Notes: generated by a model not told the origin, from the sequence alone. Positions 15,701 to 27,402 are shown, counted from the stretch's first letter. The stretch is DNA of 64,000 bases from Azolla caroliniana (GCA_043228905.1 JBHGNT010000002.1:8308001-8372000), one strand, 5' to 3'. Translations and numbers: made by a program.

Positions 15701-16184
15701 GTCATGAAGGATTCCAACCACCGAGAGAAAGAGGGGTTGGAAGCGGTTGAACGGAGATCTCGGACACGAGGAAGATGATAGGTTTGTGAGTGTGTGAACG
15801 GGGTGTGCACGGATGCACATGAAACCGTTTTGATGTACCAATATGTGTGTATAGTGTTAGTTTAAGTGTTGATGAATACTAGGTAGGGGTGATTCGATAG
15901 GTACTTTTATGACCACACGAGTAGAGGAATAAACGGGATTGATGGGAGGAAACCTAGGAGAGAATGGGGGGTTGAAAGTGACTATCTTAATAGCCTGATG
16001 TAACGATCTCTCCCTCCTTGAGCTATAAAAGGAGGGAGAGATGATTGAGAGAGGAATCTGTTGGGAAACCGGTCCCTCCGGATGGGATCCGGATGAGAAC
16101 CGGATGACCCAAATCAGACGAGTCGAAGGAAGGAATTGGGCCGAATGGATCCGGATGAGATCCCGAGCACTCCTATTCCGCACA
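15701..16184 (+). repeat. Probable LTR upstream of a D-type gag
   Basis: Non-coding segment ending CCGCACA four bases before a TGGTATCAGAG primer-binding site. It contains a TATA box at about 16024 within a perfect hairpin. The left edge was not resolved. Confidence 0.5.
16006..16042 (+). promoter_or_regulatory. 14-bp perfect inverted repeat enclosing a TATA box
   Basis: ATCTCTCCCTCCTT at 16006-16019 pairs with AAGGAGGGAGAGAT at 16029-16042 across a 9-nt loop. CTATAAAAGG overlaps the loop and right arm, so the likely core promoter sits inside the hairpin. Confidence 0.7.
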
Positions 16185-16187
16185 ATC

Positions 16188-16198
16188 TGGTATCAGAG
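16188..16198 (+). other. Primer-binding site (initiator tRNA-Met type)
   Basis: TGGTATCAGAG lies three bases after the presumed LTR end. This is the standard plant copia primer site. Confidence 0.85.
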
Positions 16199-16859
16199 AA
16201 AAGTTCTAAACTTCAAACAAAGAAAAGGAAGACCCATTTGGCAACATGTTCAAACTCACCGGCTCCAACTACCCAGTGTGGAAGTCGAAGATGAGGGACA
16301 TGTTGGTGGTTAAAGATCTCTGGATGCCGGTACAGTTTGGAGACAAAAGACCAGACAAGATCGATGCCATGACCTGAGAGGTGATGCATTTGAAGAAGAT
16401 GGCTTACATCCGATGCTTCATTGACATGAGCCTATACAACAACTTCAATGAAGAAAGTAAGGTTCATGTGCTCTAGGAGAAAATTAGTACCATGTTGGAG
16501 AGTAAGAATTATGTGAATCGAGTCTCAGTATCCCAGAAGTTAGTGAGACTCTGATACCAAGATTGATCGAGTATGGTGGAGCACATGAATGCCTTCTAGG
16601 GGCTGATAAACCAAACAACCTCGTTGGAAGTACCTCTGGCCGACAAGGTACTTGCGCTGCTGCTGCTCGGGGGTTCCCTCTTAGATAGTTGGGAGACGAT
16701 AGTTGTCACTCTGGCAACGCCAGGCCGGAAGGAGAACACCTTTTCTTAGCAAGGGTAAAATCAAGCTTGTTGGATGAAGAAGCTCTTCTGAAGGACTGGG
16801 AGTCCGGAACCGATCCGAAGGCCTTGGTTACGGAAGACGACCATAACCGGGGAAGAGAC
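16199..16859 (+). pseudogene. D-family copia gag fragment
   Basis: Begins MFKLTGSNYPVWKSKMRDML (about 16244), the UBN2-type copia gag opening. AYIRCFIDMSLYNNFNEE, YVNRVSVSQKLVRL, a QDXSSMVEHMNAF segment and ALLLLGGSLLDSWE follow. Several TAG/TGA stops replace Gln, Arg or Trp codons. The same gag occurs on the minus strand at 41700-42300. It stops where a D LTR begins at 16860, so PR, IN and RT are absent here. Confidence 0.87.
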
Positions 16860-17371
16860 TGTTAGGAATATGTCCCTCCAGTGGGAGGAGTCGACTGCTC
16901 AGAAAGAGCCGACTTAGAGAGGGTTGATTGAGATCGAAGACACGACCGACTAATCGGTCCAACCGGATGGTCGATGACCAGGTCGACTAATCGGACCGAC
17001 CCGATAGTTGACGAATAAGTCGGCTGATTAATAAGACTACTACTATTATTATTAGATAATAATAATGGCCAGATTTGTAAATAGCCCATACAGGGTGTAA
17101 GTATAAACACAATTAAGGCAAGTAGTAGATAATGAATGTGAGAACAGTGAGTGAGCCTCTGTGTTGTAGCTAACGATAGAGAAGAGTGAGAACGAGAAGA
17201 GAGACTGAGCGAGCGGCGCCATAGTTGTGTTCTGTAACAACATACGCCAAGAGCCCTGTGCGGCTAATACACTCAGTGTAGAGAGTGTTGTACTCTAATC
17301 TTGTCATTGTATATCCACTGTATAGTGAAGCTCCGTTCTCCATGGTTTTCTTCTGCTTTAGGGTTTCACGT
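16860..17371 (+). repeat. D-family LTR, copy 1 (truncated)
   Basis: Starts TGTTAGGAATATGTCCCTCC and matches the LTR at 23771 through TTTAGGGTTTC. It carries the family's ATT/AAT repeat near 17040-17065. It is interrupted at 17372 by the E-family LTR. Confidence 0.85.
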
Positions 17372-17676
17372 TGTTGAGAAACAAGCTCAACATCGGCCGG
17401 ATCGGTTGAGCAAGCCGAGGACTAGATCAGTTCTAGGACCGATCGGCGAGGCCGGACCGGTGCGTAAACCGGGTGCGTAAACCGTTGCACAACGAGAAGC
17501 CGTAGCGGTGTGTAAACCGCGAGGCCGTTGGAAAGATATTCAACGTAGGAATATATTTTGGGAGTTAGTGTAGAGCTCATTTATGAGCATTGAAGTACGT
17601 GTTAGTACTTCTGTCAGTCCGTATGGACTTACATAAAAGTGCTCACTGAGCACATCCTATGTACAGATTGAGTATT

Positions 17677-18106
17677 TGTTACCGGCCGACAAAGGAGTCA
17701 AGAGTGTGAAACGGGGAGTTATTTAATTAGTAGGAATGGTTGTAAGTAAGCTATGAGTGTGGACGGACGGACCGGAAACGGTATGCCGTTCCGGATCCGG
17801 ACCGATCCCGAACAGGTGCGAATGGCACTGTTTTGTAATACAGACCGGAAACCTATTTAAAGGCTCGGATACAATGTAATGAACAACGGTTAATTAATAA
17901 AGCTCAGTGTTATCTCTCTATGTTAATTGCCGTTCTGCATTCATTGTTATATCTTACGCGTGTGATTATTAAAGACGATCATGCTAAGTAACCTAATTAA
18001 GTCGAATTAATTGTTGAGTCTAATCCTGTTGCCATAACACCCCTTTGGTGAAGTGTCTTCCGTAGACACCCTGTGTTAGGCCATTGTCTGGCCCTAAGAG
18101 TTAACA
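17677..18106 (+). repeat. Solo LTR inserted in the E 5' LTR
   Basis: TGTTACCGG...GTTAACA, 430 bp, with TG/CA ends. It is flanked by GTATT (17672-17676) and ATATT (18107-18111), a 5-bp target duplication with one mismatch. Removing it restores the LTR alignment. It contains CTATTTAAAGG, a likely TATA box, and no coding sequence. Confidence 0.85.
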
Positions 18107-18137
18107 ATATTATTTTGAATTGATTTTCTGTGTGTCT

Positions 18138-18138
<1 letters not shown>

Positions 18139-18165
<27 letters not shown>
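18139..18165 (+). repeat. (CT)n tract in the E LTR
   Basis: Pure CT dinucleotide run. A CT-rich patch is also present at this place in the other E LTRs. Confidence 0.9.
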
Positions 18166-18171
<6 letters not shown>

Positions 18172-18260
18172 CTGCGTACTATGTATATTCAAGCTCTCCA
18201 TTAAACCTGCGTATTGTCTGTGTTTGGTTTTCTACTTGCTTCCGCATACTATTCTTTACA

Positions 18261-18271
18261 TGGTATTAGAG
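18261..18271 (+). other. Primer-binding site of the plus E copia
   Basis: TGGTATTAGAG abuts the LTR end. It has one change from the TGGTATCAGAG seen in copia A. Confidence 0.85.
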
Positions 18272-18342
18272 TGCAAGGGTTGAGAACCTCTGCAGCCGAC
18301 ATAGCTTGAAAGGAAAACCAACCAAGAAGAACAGGTAAAACC

Positions 18343-21300
18343 GATGGATAGAGGCATGGCTAGCTCGCTTCCGACAGAGAAGCTCGACAGAAACAACTAC
18401 GCGTCTTGGTCCTACAAGATGCACTAGTACCTGCTTGGGCACAGTTACTGGAGCTATGTCGACGGAGCAAATGATACAGTACCCGAAATGACACACAGAG
18501 ATTTCCCGGCGTGGGAACAGTCGGCGAACAGAGTACTGTACTGCTTCGCGTCTTGTGTCGGTGAACAACTCCTAAGCTAAATTCGGGATGCAGAAACACT
18601 GAAAGATGCTTGGGGAAATCTGAAGAAGATTTTCGCCGCAAGCACTACAGCCAGGAAGCTTCAACTGTGACAGGAGCTGAGCAACCTACGACAATGCGAC
18701 TTGTCGGTAGCAGACTACACCTCCAAAATCAAGGACATTTGCAGCTCTCTGGCCTCCATCGATGTGAATATCAAACAAGCCGATATGGTGCAAATCTGTC
18801 TCAGAGGTTTGGCGTCAAAATTCTGAGCGTTCCGAACTGCTGTGTGTACACAGGAGAATACACCGTCCTTTTTCGACCTACAATCGATGCTCCTTATAGA
18901 ATAGAACCACGCGGGTGCGTCAACGAGCACGCACATCGACAACAGGATGTTGTACACGGAGGGAGATAGGTCCTGTGGACGTGTCGGACGAGGCGAGTCG
19001 GTGCGCAATGGAGGCGGCCGACGGGAGCAAGGAAGAAGGCACCGAAGTGATGCCGATAGCAACTCCGGACCCTCCGGAAAGAGGGGGAGTCGAGGTGATG
19101 AGAACCGGAAAGGGAAATCCACCATGGAATGCTGTTATTGTGGCAAGAAAGGCCACAGGGATAGCGAGTGCTGGAAAAACGGCTCCGATTCGGAGAAAAC
19201 TGGGTCTGGATCAGGTTCTGGAAAATTTGGAAGAGGGTCAACCTTCGTGACGAGACACGAAGCAAACTCGATGAAGAAGATCACCCCAAAGTCGGACGAG
19301 GTGTGGTACGTCAACTCCGGCGCGTCAAACCACATGACATGCCCCAAGGAGTGGTTCTCATACCTGGAAAAACCGATGCAACCGGGAGTAGTCACAACCA
19401 GAGATGACACTCCGCATCCAATCGCGAATGTCGGTGAAGTTCCCTTGAACCATGTCGGGCAGAAAGGGAAACTCATGAACGTGTTACACGTTCCAACAAT
19501 CACGAAGAACCTGGTGTCGGTCAGACAGATCGTCGACTAGGGGATGCAGGTTCGGTTCACGCATCTCGGGTGCTTCATCGAGGAAGAAGGCCGAGTTATT
19601 GCGCAAGGGCGCAGAGATGGGAGGATGTTTATCCTCAACTCTAGTGACAATGGCACCGCAATGTTCGCGAAAGGACAAAAAGTCGAGTCGGATATCGACT
19701 TATGGCACAAGCGGACAGGCCACGTCAACTATCAACGACTTGAGGACCTCCAATCGAAATAGGTGGTGTTCGGATTGCCCAAATTTAGTGGCTGGAAGGC
19801 ACGAATTTGTGAAGCATGCCAGCTAGGGAAGCAACACCGACTTCCTTTCCCTAACGAGCGTAACCGGAGCCGGAACAAGCTCGACTTGATACATTCCAAT
19901 GTATGGGGGCTGACACAAAACGTTAGTCTTGGCGGTAGTCGATATTTCGTCTCCTTCATCGATGACTATACACGACATGCGTGGATCTACCTCATTGAGA
20001 AGAAGAGTGAAGTCTTTGACTGTTTCCAGGACCTCAAGAGTTTCATCGAAAGGGAAATAGGAAGAAAGATCAAGTGCCTGCGATCGGATGGTGGAAAAGA
20101 GTACTTTTCCGGTCAATTCAACGGGTATCTACAATAGATGGGAATTTGACGCGAATTCAGTTGCAGATATACGCCAGAGCAAAACGGCGCGGCCGAAAGG
20201 AAAAATCAGTCGGTTGTGGAAGCGGCACGAGCAATGGTGGAGGAGAAGAGCTTGCCCAGGTTCTACTAGGCCAAAGCGATTCGGACCGCGAACTACATCC
20301 AGAACCGGATCGGAGTAAAAGTGTCGGCGCATGAGCTATACTTCGAAACGAAGCCGAATTTGCGACACTTAAGAGTTTTCGGTAGCATTGCATATGTGCA
20401 TGTACCAAAGGGGAAGGGGAGGAAGCTGGACGCGAAAGCCGAGAAGTGTATCTTGGTCGGCTATTCAGACGAGCAGAAGGGTTATAAATGTTATAACCCT
20501 CGCACCAAACAAGTGCGTGTAAGCCGCGACATTGTGTTTGACGAGTCCGCGTCTTGGTACTTGCCTCCGACTCCAGACCTCACCTCCAATCCAAGTTCAG
20601 ACGATGAGGTCAGCGAGACCGAGATGCCTCCGGATGAGCCTGAAATTGGGACCCACGAAGAGAGTCCAATTTCGTTTTGGTTAAGCGGACCGAATGGACG
20701 ACTGAGTTGGTTCGACCAGTCCGATGAACAACCGGCAAGTAGTGGAGACTCGGCCGTGCATTCTCCGCACAGGAAGCCGAGGAGACGGCTTACGGACAAG
20801 GAAAAAGGGAAGGAGAAGGTGTCGGATTACGGCATGGATAGGAACGAGTCGGATCGACGCCTTGAGTCCGACTCCGAGGGAAGTGATGACGGGTCTTCAA
20901 AAGTGAAGTCCGCGTCGGCTAAGAAAGCCTCAACATCGGCTAATGAACAATTACGCCGATCTACCCGCCAAAAGAATCCTGTTGTGTGGTTCGGATACAA
21001 CGAGTACATGGCGCATCACTATGCGTACATGACCCATGTAGCGGAAGTGCGTGAGCCGGAGAGCTACGCAGAAGTGGCGAAGAACGCGAATTGGCGTGCC
21101 ACAATGGAGGAAGAGATGTGCGCATTGGCTGAAAATGAAACCTGGGACCTAGTTGACGCACCGAAAGGTATGAAACCGATCGGATGTAGGTGGGTGTGCA
21201 AGGTCAAATACAACACTGACGGCTCGGTCAACCGATACAAGGCCCGGTTAGTAGCGAAAGGTTACGCGCAACAACATGGCATTGACTACGATGAGACGTT

Positions 21301-22860
21301 TGCACCGGTCGCGAAGATGACGACCGTCCGTGTTTTGCTCGTGGTAGCTGCGGCAAAGGGGTGGCACTTACATCAGATGGATGTAAAGATTTCATTCTTG
21401 CAAGGTGAGCTTGAGGAACAGGTGTACATGGTACAACCCCCCAGATTTCACTCCGGAACGAACACTTCGGCGGTGTGCCGATTGAAGAAGTCCCTTTACG
21501 GACTAAAGCAAGCCCTGCATGCCTGGAGAGCGAAGATCACGCAACAACTACGTCGGATGGGCTTTGTGATGTCGAAATCAGACTCACTGTTCATCCGGAA
21601 AGGTTGACTCGGGCCGGTTAGTATTTTACTTTATGTTGATACTTGGTCATCACCGGCGCCGACCTAAGTGAAATCGACCGCGTGAAGCTTCAACTTGTGA
21701 CATCATTCAACATGAAGGTTCTGGGGGACCTTCGTTACTTCCTCAGGATTGAAGTGATCCGCACTCCCGAAGGCATTCTGATCAGCCAACGACATTACGT
21801 GCTGAGTATGCTCTTCAAATTCGGGATGGCCGACTGTAAGTCCGTCTGGACTCCTCTAGATAGAACAGTCAAGCTTCGCCCCGATTCCGGAAAGGTATGT
21901 GACCCGATGAGGTTCCGACAGATAGTCGGAAACCTCATATACTTGACAATCACCCGACCCGACCTCACTTAGCCGGTCGGGGTGATTAGTTAGTTCATGG
22001 CGTGATCGACTAAGGGGCACGTTTAGTGTGCGCAACGCGTACTTTAGTACGTCAGCGGCACTAAGGACCGGGGGCTACTATATTGGACCGGTACAACCGT
22101 GCAGTTGGTCGGCTACACCGATGCTGATTGGGCCGGCAAGGCCACCGATCGCCAATCCATGTCTGGATACACGTTCTCTCTTGGGAATGCCGCGATCGCA
22201 TGGAGTAGCAAGAAGCAGCCAATAGTTGCACTGTGGAGCACCAAAGCCGAGTATAGAGGAGTGTCTGTCGCGACATGTGAAGCCATATTGTTGAAGCAAC
22301 TACTAAAGGATCTACAGGTTGATGTATCCGATCCAACGACAATCTACTGCGACAACCTCAGCAGCATCCAGCTAGCAAAGAACCCTGTCTTCGACGCCCG
22401 GACTAAGCACATTGATGTGCACTACCATTTTGTCTATGAGCGTGTTCTCTTCGGTGAAGTCGAACTTCAATATGTTACGACGGATCGGCAGGCTGCCGAC
22501 ATCTTCACCAAGCCTCTTGGTCTGGACAAGTCGCAAAAATTCTTGGGTGCGCTTGGGGTGCGTCACCTCAACATGCCGAACTTGAGGGGGAGAGATGTCC
22601 CGAATGACCACACGAGGGGGAGAGACGTCCCAAAGAGGAGAGAAGCTCCGAAAGACTACGAAGCCGAACCGAATTGGCTGAAGAAGCCGAGGGTGGATCC
22701 GCGGAAGATTCCGAAAGCGGATAGAAGGGGAGCAGTCGAAAGAAAGAGCCTAAGCCAACCAAGTGTGGGGGAGACGAAGCCATCAAGGGTGAGAAGACCG
22801 AAGACGAGTTGGAGACAGCCAACTCAGACGAGAGCGAAAACCGATCGGAGGAAGCCGAAT
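18343..22860 (+). pseudogene. E-family copia gag-pol, degraded
   Basis: Gag starts MDRGMASSLPTEKLDRNNYA. The zinc knuckle CCYCGKKGHRDSEC is at about 19130. Protease is seen as VWYVNSGASNHMTC (an NSG in place of DSG). Integrase has GHVNYQRLEDLQSK, FIDDYTRHAWIYLI, RSDGGKEYFS, a NGAAERKN-like block (frame-shifted) and FGSIAYVHVPKG. RT and RNase H occupy 21120-22560: GCRWVCKVKYN, YDETFAPVAKM, YGLKQALHAW, a frame-shifted YVD box, [32 protein letters not shown] and DIFTKPLG. About 100 extra basic residues follow. The longest open stretch is 20321-21607. Most premature stops equal CAG-to-TAG or CGA-to-TGA changes relative to copia A. Confidence 0.92.
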
Positions 22861-23770
22861 CTTTCATTTTCCATGAAAGATCTTGGACCAGCTAAAAAGA
22901 TCCTAGGGATGCACATAATTCAAGATAGAAGTAAGAAAGTGTTGTGGTTGTCACAAGAGAAATACGTGACTAAGATCCTATAAAGATTCAACTTCTCAGA
23001 AGCAAAGCCGATCGGCTCTGTGTTGCTGACTAACTGCAAGTTAAGTGCAAACCAATGCCCGAGAGGGGAGAAAGAAAAGGCTGAGATGAGGAAAGTACCA
23101 TATGCATTACTTGTCGGCAGTTTAATGTACACTATGGTCTTTATGAGACCAGAAATAACATTTGTTGTGGGAATAGTAAGCCGATACATGAGTAATCCAG
23201 GACGAGAACACTGGGCATCGGTGAAATGGATACTAAGGTACATAAAAGGCACCTCGAGTGTGTGTCTTGGTGTCGGAAAACCCATGCTTGAAGGGTTTAC
23301 CGACTTAGACATGTCAGGGGATGTGGACTCAAGCTGATCCACGTTAGGGTACGTGATGACCTATGCCGGGGGAGCAATGTCGTGGCAGTCACGATTGTAG
23401 AAGTCTGTGGCCTTGTCGTACACAAAGGCAGAGTACATGGTAGCAGTAGAGCCCGGTAAGGAGTTGATTTGGATGAGAAACTTTCTCAGCGAGTTGGGGA
23501 TGAAGCAAAAGGATTTCTTGCTTCATTGGGACAGCTAGAGTACCATACATCTAGCCAAGAATGTTGCATACCACTCCCGGACCAAGCACATATAGAGAAG
23601 GTATCACTGGTTGTGGGAGAAAGTTGAAGGAGAGTTTACCCTCATGAAGATCCATACCGACGACAATGGATCCGACATGCTGAGAAAGAACCTACCGATG
23701 GACCGACTTAGAGTCTGTCGATAAAGGACAAGAATAATGGATTCCTCCCCAGAGGAGTGAAGGGGGAGTT
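22861..23770 (+). pseudogene. D-family copia RT thumb and RNase H fragment
   Basis: Begins mid-RT as FSMKDLGPAKKILGMHIIQD, then LSQEKYVTKIL, VPYALLVGSLMYTMVFMRPE, REHWASVKWILRYIKGT, GYVMTYAGGAMSWQS, KAEYMVAVEPGKELIWM, LLHWDS, LAKNVAYHSRTKHI and a short tail. A polypurine tract (GAAGGGGGAG) lies directly before the LTR at 23771. A few stops and one frameshift break it. This is the 3' end of a D element whose 5' part is not in line with it. Confidence 0.88.
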
Positions 23771-24370
23771 TGTTAGGAATATGTCCCTCCAGTGGGAGGA
23801 GCCGACTGCTCAGAGAGAGCCGACAATCGAAGACAGGGAGCAACCAACTGATTGAATGAGAGCTGACTGTTGAGGAGTCGACTCAGAGAGAGTTGATCGA
23901 GGTCGAAGACATGACCGGCTAGTTGGGCCGACCCGACAGTCGATGAATGAGTCGGCTGATTAGTAAGACTATTAGTATTATTATTGGATAATAATAATGG
24001 CCACATTTGTAAATAGCCCATACAGGGTATAAGTATAAATACACTTAGGGAAAGTAGTAGATAATGAATGTGAGAATAGTGCGTGAGCCTCTGTGTTGTA
24101 GCTAACGATAGAGAAGAGTGAGAACGAGAAGAGAGACTGAGCGAGCGACGCCATAACTGTGTTCTGTAACAACATACGCCAAGAGCCCTGCACGATTGAT
24201 ACACTTAGTGTAGAGAGTGTTGTACTCTAATCTCTTCATTGTATATCCACTGTATAGTGAAGCTCTGTTCTCCGTGGTTTTCTTCCACTTTAGGGTTTCC
24301 ATGTAAAATCTGTGTACACTATTTTTCTATGTTTTCGAACTGTGTATTTCAGTGCATTCCTTCTTGTGGA
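23771..24370 (+). repeat. D-family LTR, copy 2
   Basis: TGTTAGGAATATGTCCCTCC start directly after a PPT, so this is a 3' LTR. It matches 16860-17371 closely. The right edge is approximate, since the shared part ends at TTTAGGGTTTC and downstream D gag/PR sequence appears by 24450. Confidence 0.8.
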
Positions 24371-24449
24371 TTGACGATCTGTTTCTCGACAGAGGCCCAA
24401 ATCGGAGTCCCCAGAACCAAGACAAATCGGGGATGAGGTCGAAATCAAG

Positions 24450-26395
24450 GAGGAGACCCACGCCTTCTACTATGGGAAGCGGGGACATTTCCAGAAGAAT
24501 TGCCGACAGTTTCGAAAGCCAAAGGGGGAGCTGACATTTCAGAATCAAAGAATATCTCAGAAAGAAAAGGAATGTCAACAATTGTGACAAGTGAAGAGGA
24601 ACTGTTGCTAATCACTAAGGGGAGTGAGCTGCATCATGTTAGCGACGAAACAACATGAGTTGTCGACTCTAGTGTGTCATTCCAACAAAGCCACGACCGG
24701 AAGTGTTTCTCATCTTACAGAGCCGAAGATCACGGTTGTGTCCAGATGGGAAATGAAGGAGCATGTCGAATTGTTGGCATAGGTGATCTGTGTTTGACTA
24801 CATTAATCGGGCGGAAACTGTTGTTGAAAGATGTCCGACACATTCCGGAGGTTCAGTTGAACCTGATATCAATCAGTCAGCTGGATGATGAGGGCTACAC
24901 TAGTAGCATCCGGAACGGAGTAATGAAGTTTTGCAAAGGGACCCTGATCGTGGCTCGAGCCCGGAAGATCAACACATTGTACCTGTTGCATGCTCGGATA
25001 TGCCGGGAAGAAGTGAACATGGTATCCGACACTACTGGTGAGCTATGGCACAAGAGGTTGTGCCACATGAGCTTGAAGGGGATGCGGAGACTTGCCGAGG
25101 ATAACCTCATTCTGAAGGTGAAAGATGTGTAACTTGAGAAGTGCACCGACTGTTTGTTCGGCAAGCACAACCGAACCTCTTTCCAAACTTGACCACCGAC
25201 AAGACGGAAAGAACTATTGGATCTTGTACATACAGATGTATGCCAAGTGGACATGAAGTCACATGCCGGATCGTAGTACTTTGTGACATTCATAGATGAC
25301 CACAACTGGAAGCTGTGGGTCTCACCGCTGAAGACGAAGGACCAGGTACTATCTGTCCTCGAGGAATTCCACATGAGAGTGGAAAGAGAAACCGACCAGA
25401 CGCTCAAGGCAGTTCAGGCCGACAACGGTGGAGAGTATCGGGGGCAGTTTGAGGAATTTTGCCGATCAAAAGGGATCCGGATTGAATTCACCATGCAAAA
25501 GTCACCAAAACTAAACGGATTGGCCGAAAGCATGAACCAGTCTATGATGGAGAGAGTTAGGAGCATGCTGACACATTTTAAGTTTTCCAAGATGTTTAGG
25601 GCTGAGGCACTAGTGACAGTGATGAACGTGATAAATAGAGACACACCTTAGAGAGTATGGACCAGTATTTGGCCGTCTCGCCTACGTTCATGTTGCAAAG
25701 GACCAGAGAGCAAAATTGGATTCAAAGTCTCGACCATGCATATTCCTTGGATACAATGATGATAAGTTCGGCTATCGAGTGTGGAACTTGGTCGACAAGA
25801 AGGTGTTCCGGAGTCGAGACATAGTCTTCATGGAAGAAAAGACCATTACTGATTGGGAGTCGTAGAAGAAGATAGTGGACTCTAGGTTGACCGACAAAGA
25901 TAGGTCGAAAGATACAAGAACCCATCTGGCCGGAAGCCGGATGACACTTGAAGAACCATCTGGAGTCAGACAAGAAACCGAGCCAACCGAAGAAGAAGAA
26001 TTGGACATCGGAACTTGACAAGAACCCGAATTGAATTCGGATGAAGAACAAATGGAGGAACCGGCGGTCGAAAACCAGGGACAAAGATATCCTCTAAGAG
26101 AGAGAAAGACCCCCCCCCCCCCCCTTGGGAATTTTTGGATGAAGAGCGAGTACTACTAATTGACGAGGGGGAGCCAGAAAACTTCAAAGAAGCAAAGAAA
26201 GACACCCATAGCCACAAGTGGTTAAGTGTCATGTAGGATGAGATGGATTCCCTACATGAGAACCACACATATGAATTGACAGAGTTGCCGAAAGCAAAGA
26301 GAGTGCTCCAGAACAAGTGGCTGTACAAGTTAAAATCGGGAGGATGCCGGAAATCCACCAAGATTCAAAGCCCGGATCGTGGTGAAGGGGTTTCA
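24450..26395 (+). pseudogene. D-family copia zinc knuckle, protease and integrase fragment
   Basis: Opens with a damaged zinc knuckle, AFYYGKRGHFQKNC (the second Cys is Tyr). The pre-integrase and integrase blocks follow: LLLKDVRHIPEVQLNLIS, ELWHKRLCHMSLKGMRRLAE, CTDCLFGKHNRTSF, YFVTFIDDHNWKLWVSPL (first D), VQADNGGEYRGQFEEFCRSK (second D) and KLNGLAESMNQSMMERVRSM (E). The C-terminal part is RTQ-like and acidic. The start of RT (LPKAKRVLQNKWLYK) lies at 26290-26330, followed by a break. A run of 16 C at 26110 sits in the linker. Joined to unrelated sequence at about 26395. Confidence 0.87.
26110..26125 (+). repeat. C16 homopolymer
   Basis: An uninterrupted run of 16 C in the integrase-RT linker of the D relic. 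The paralogue at 14560 has ordinary coding sequence (ERSTPIRYASQY) at this place. Confidence 0.95.
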
Positions 26396-26399
26396 AAGA

Positions 26400-26655
26400 T
26401 ATGGCTTACAAGAACAATCAAGCGATAAAAACAAAGAAGGAGCTGATGCGGCAGATATAAGAGCTGCAAGAAAATATGGTTGAACTACAACTCCAACTAC
26501 AAAACGCCACATCCACGGCCCCCACAGAAGGTTCTTGCACAGAGGACATCCACGCATTATGTGAGGAGGTAGAGGTGGAACAAGTGATAACGGCCAAGGC
26601 GAAGAAAACAGTTGCGTTGGCAAAAACAGAGCTCAAGCAGGTGGGTTACAAGGTC
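26400..26655 (+). pseudogene. Coiled-coil gag N-terminus fragment, probably gypsy
   Basis: Reads KTKKELMRQIXELQENMVEL, QLQLQNATSTAPTEG and EVEVEQVITAKAKKTVALAK. The Leu heptads and long charged helix look like the N-terminus of an LTR-element gag. It sits between two copia fragments that do not belong to it. I cannot fix the family. Confidence 0.45.
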
Positions 26656-27335
26656 GGATCGGATACATGTGGGTGTACAAGGTCAAGTACAATGCTGACG
26701 GCTCCGCCAACCAATACAAGGCCCGCTTGGTTGCCAAGGGCTACAAGCAGAAACATGGCATCGATTATGATGAGACCTTCCTGTCGGTCGCGAAGATGAC
26801 AACTGTCTGTGTATTGCTAGTGGTAGCAGCGGCAAAGGGGTGGCACTTACATCAGATGGATGTAAAGAACGCATTCCTACGAGGCGATCTTGAGGAACAA
26901 GTGTACATGGTACAACCCTCTGGATTTCTATCCAAAAGAAACACCTCGGTAGTTTGCCGACTAAAGAAGTTGTTTTATGAACTTAAGCAAGCCCAGTGCG
27001 CCTGGAACACAAAGATCACGCATCGACTGCGTAAGATGGGATTTTCTCCATCAAAATTAGACTCTTCATTGTTCATTTGAACGAGTCGAACCAGACTGAT
27101 TAACATTCTACTATATGTCGATGATCTAGTCATCGCCGATGCCAACCTTGGAGAAATTGGCCGAATCAAGTCTCAGCTTTCGGCAACATTTGAAATGAAG
27201 GAGCTTGGGACCTTCATTACCTCCTCGGAATCAAAGTGATCCGAACCCCCAAAGGCATATTGATCGGCCAACACCATCAGGTGTTGAATATGCTTTTCAA
27301 GTTTGAGATGGTGGATTGTAAGTCCGTCTCAACCG
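26656..27335 (+). pseudogene. E/F-type copia RT fragment
   Basis: MWVYKVKYNADGSANQYKAR, GIDYDETFLSVAKM, HQMDVKNAFLRGDLEEQVYM, VQPSGF, a stop at 27078, then NILLYVDDLVIADANLGEIG, a frameshift at about 27205 and GIKVIRTPKGILIGQHHQVL. It ends at DCKSVSTEK where a short tandem repeat begins. The intact YVDD box shows the fragment was functional before the break. Confidence 0.87.
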
Positions 27336-27336
27336 A

Positions 27337-27402
27337 AAAGCACGGGCCATGATGAACGAAAAGCACGTGCCGATGATGAACGAAAAGCACGTGCCGAAGT
27401 CG
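27337..27402 (+). repeat. Tandem 24-bp repeat at a copia-copia junction
   Basis: Two to three units of ATGATGAACGAAAAGCACGT + GCCG encode MMNEKHVP repeats. They lie exactly where the RT fragment on the left joins the integrase fragment on the right. Confidence 0.85.

Larger units (their letters stand above)
17372..18260 (+). repeat. E-family 5' LTR split by a solo LTR
   Basis: TGTTGAGAAACAAGCTCAAC to ATTCTTTACA, about 454 bp once the 430-bp insertion at 17677-18106 and its target duplication are removed. This agrees with the 455- and 453-bp LTRs of copia A. A pair of palindromes (GCTCATTTATGAGC and GTGCTCACTGAGCAC) lies around the ATAAAAG box. Confidence 0.9.
17372..22860 (+). mobile_element. 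E-family Ty1/copia element, plus copy, lacking its 3' LTR
   Basis: A 5' LTR (17372-18260), PBS and a long gag-pol relic are present. The polypurine tract and 3' LTR are lost at 22860, where D-family RT sequence starts abruptly. It is inserted in a D LTR. It is a close relative of copia A (46685-56744) and keeps the integrase core and RT part that copia A has lost. Confidence 0.9.
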
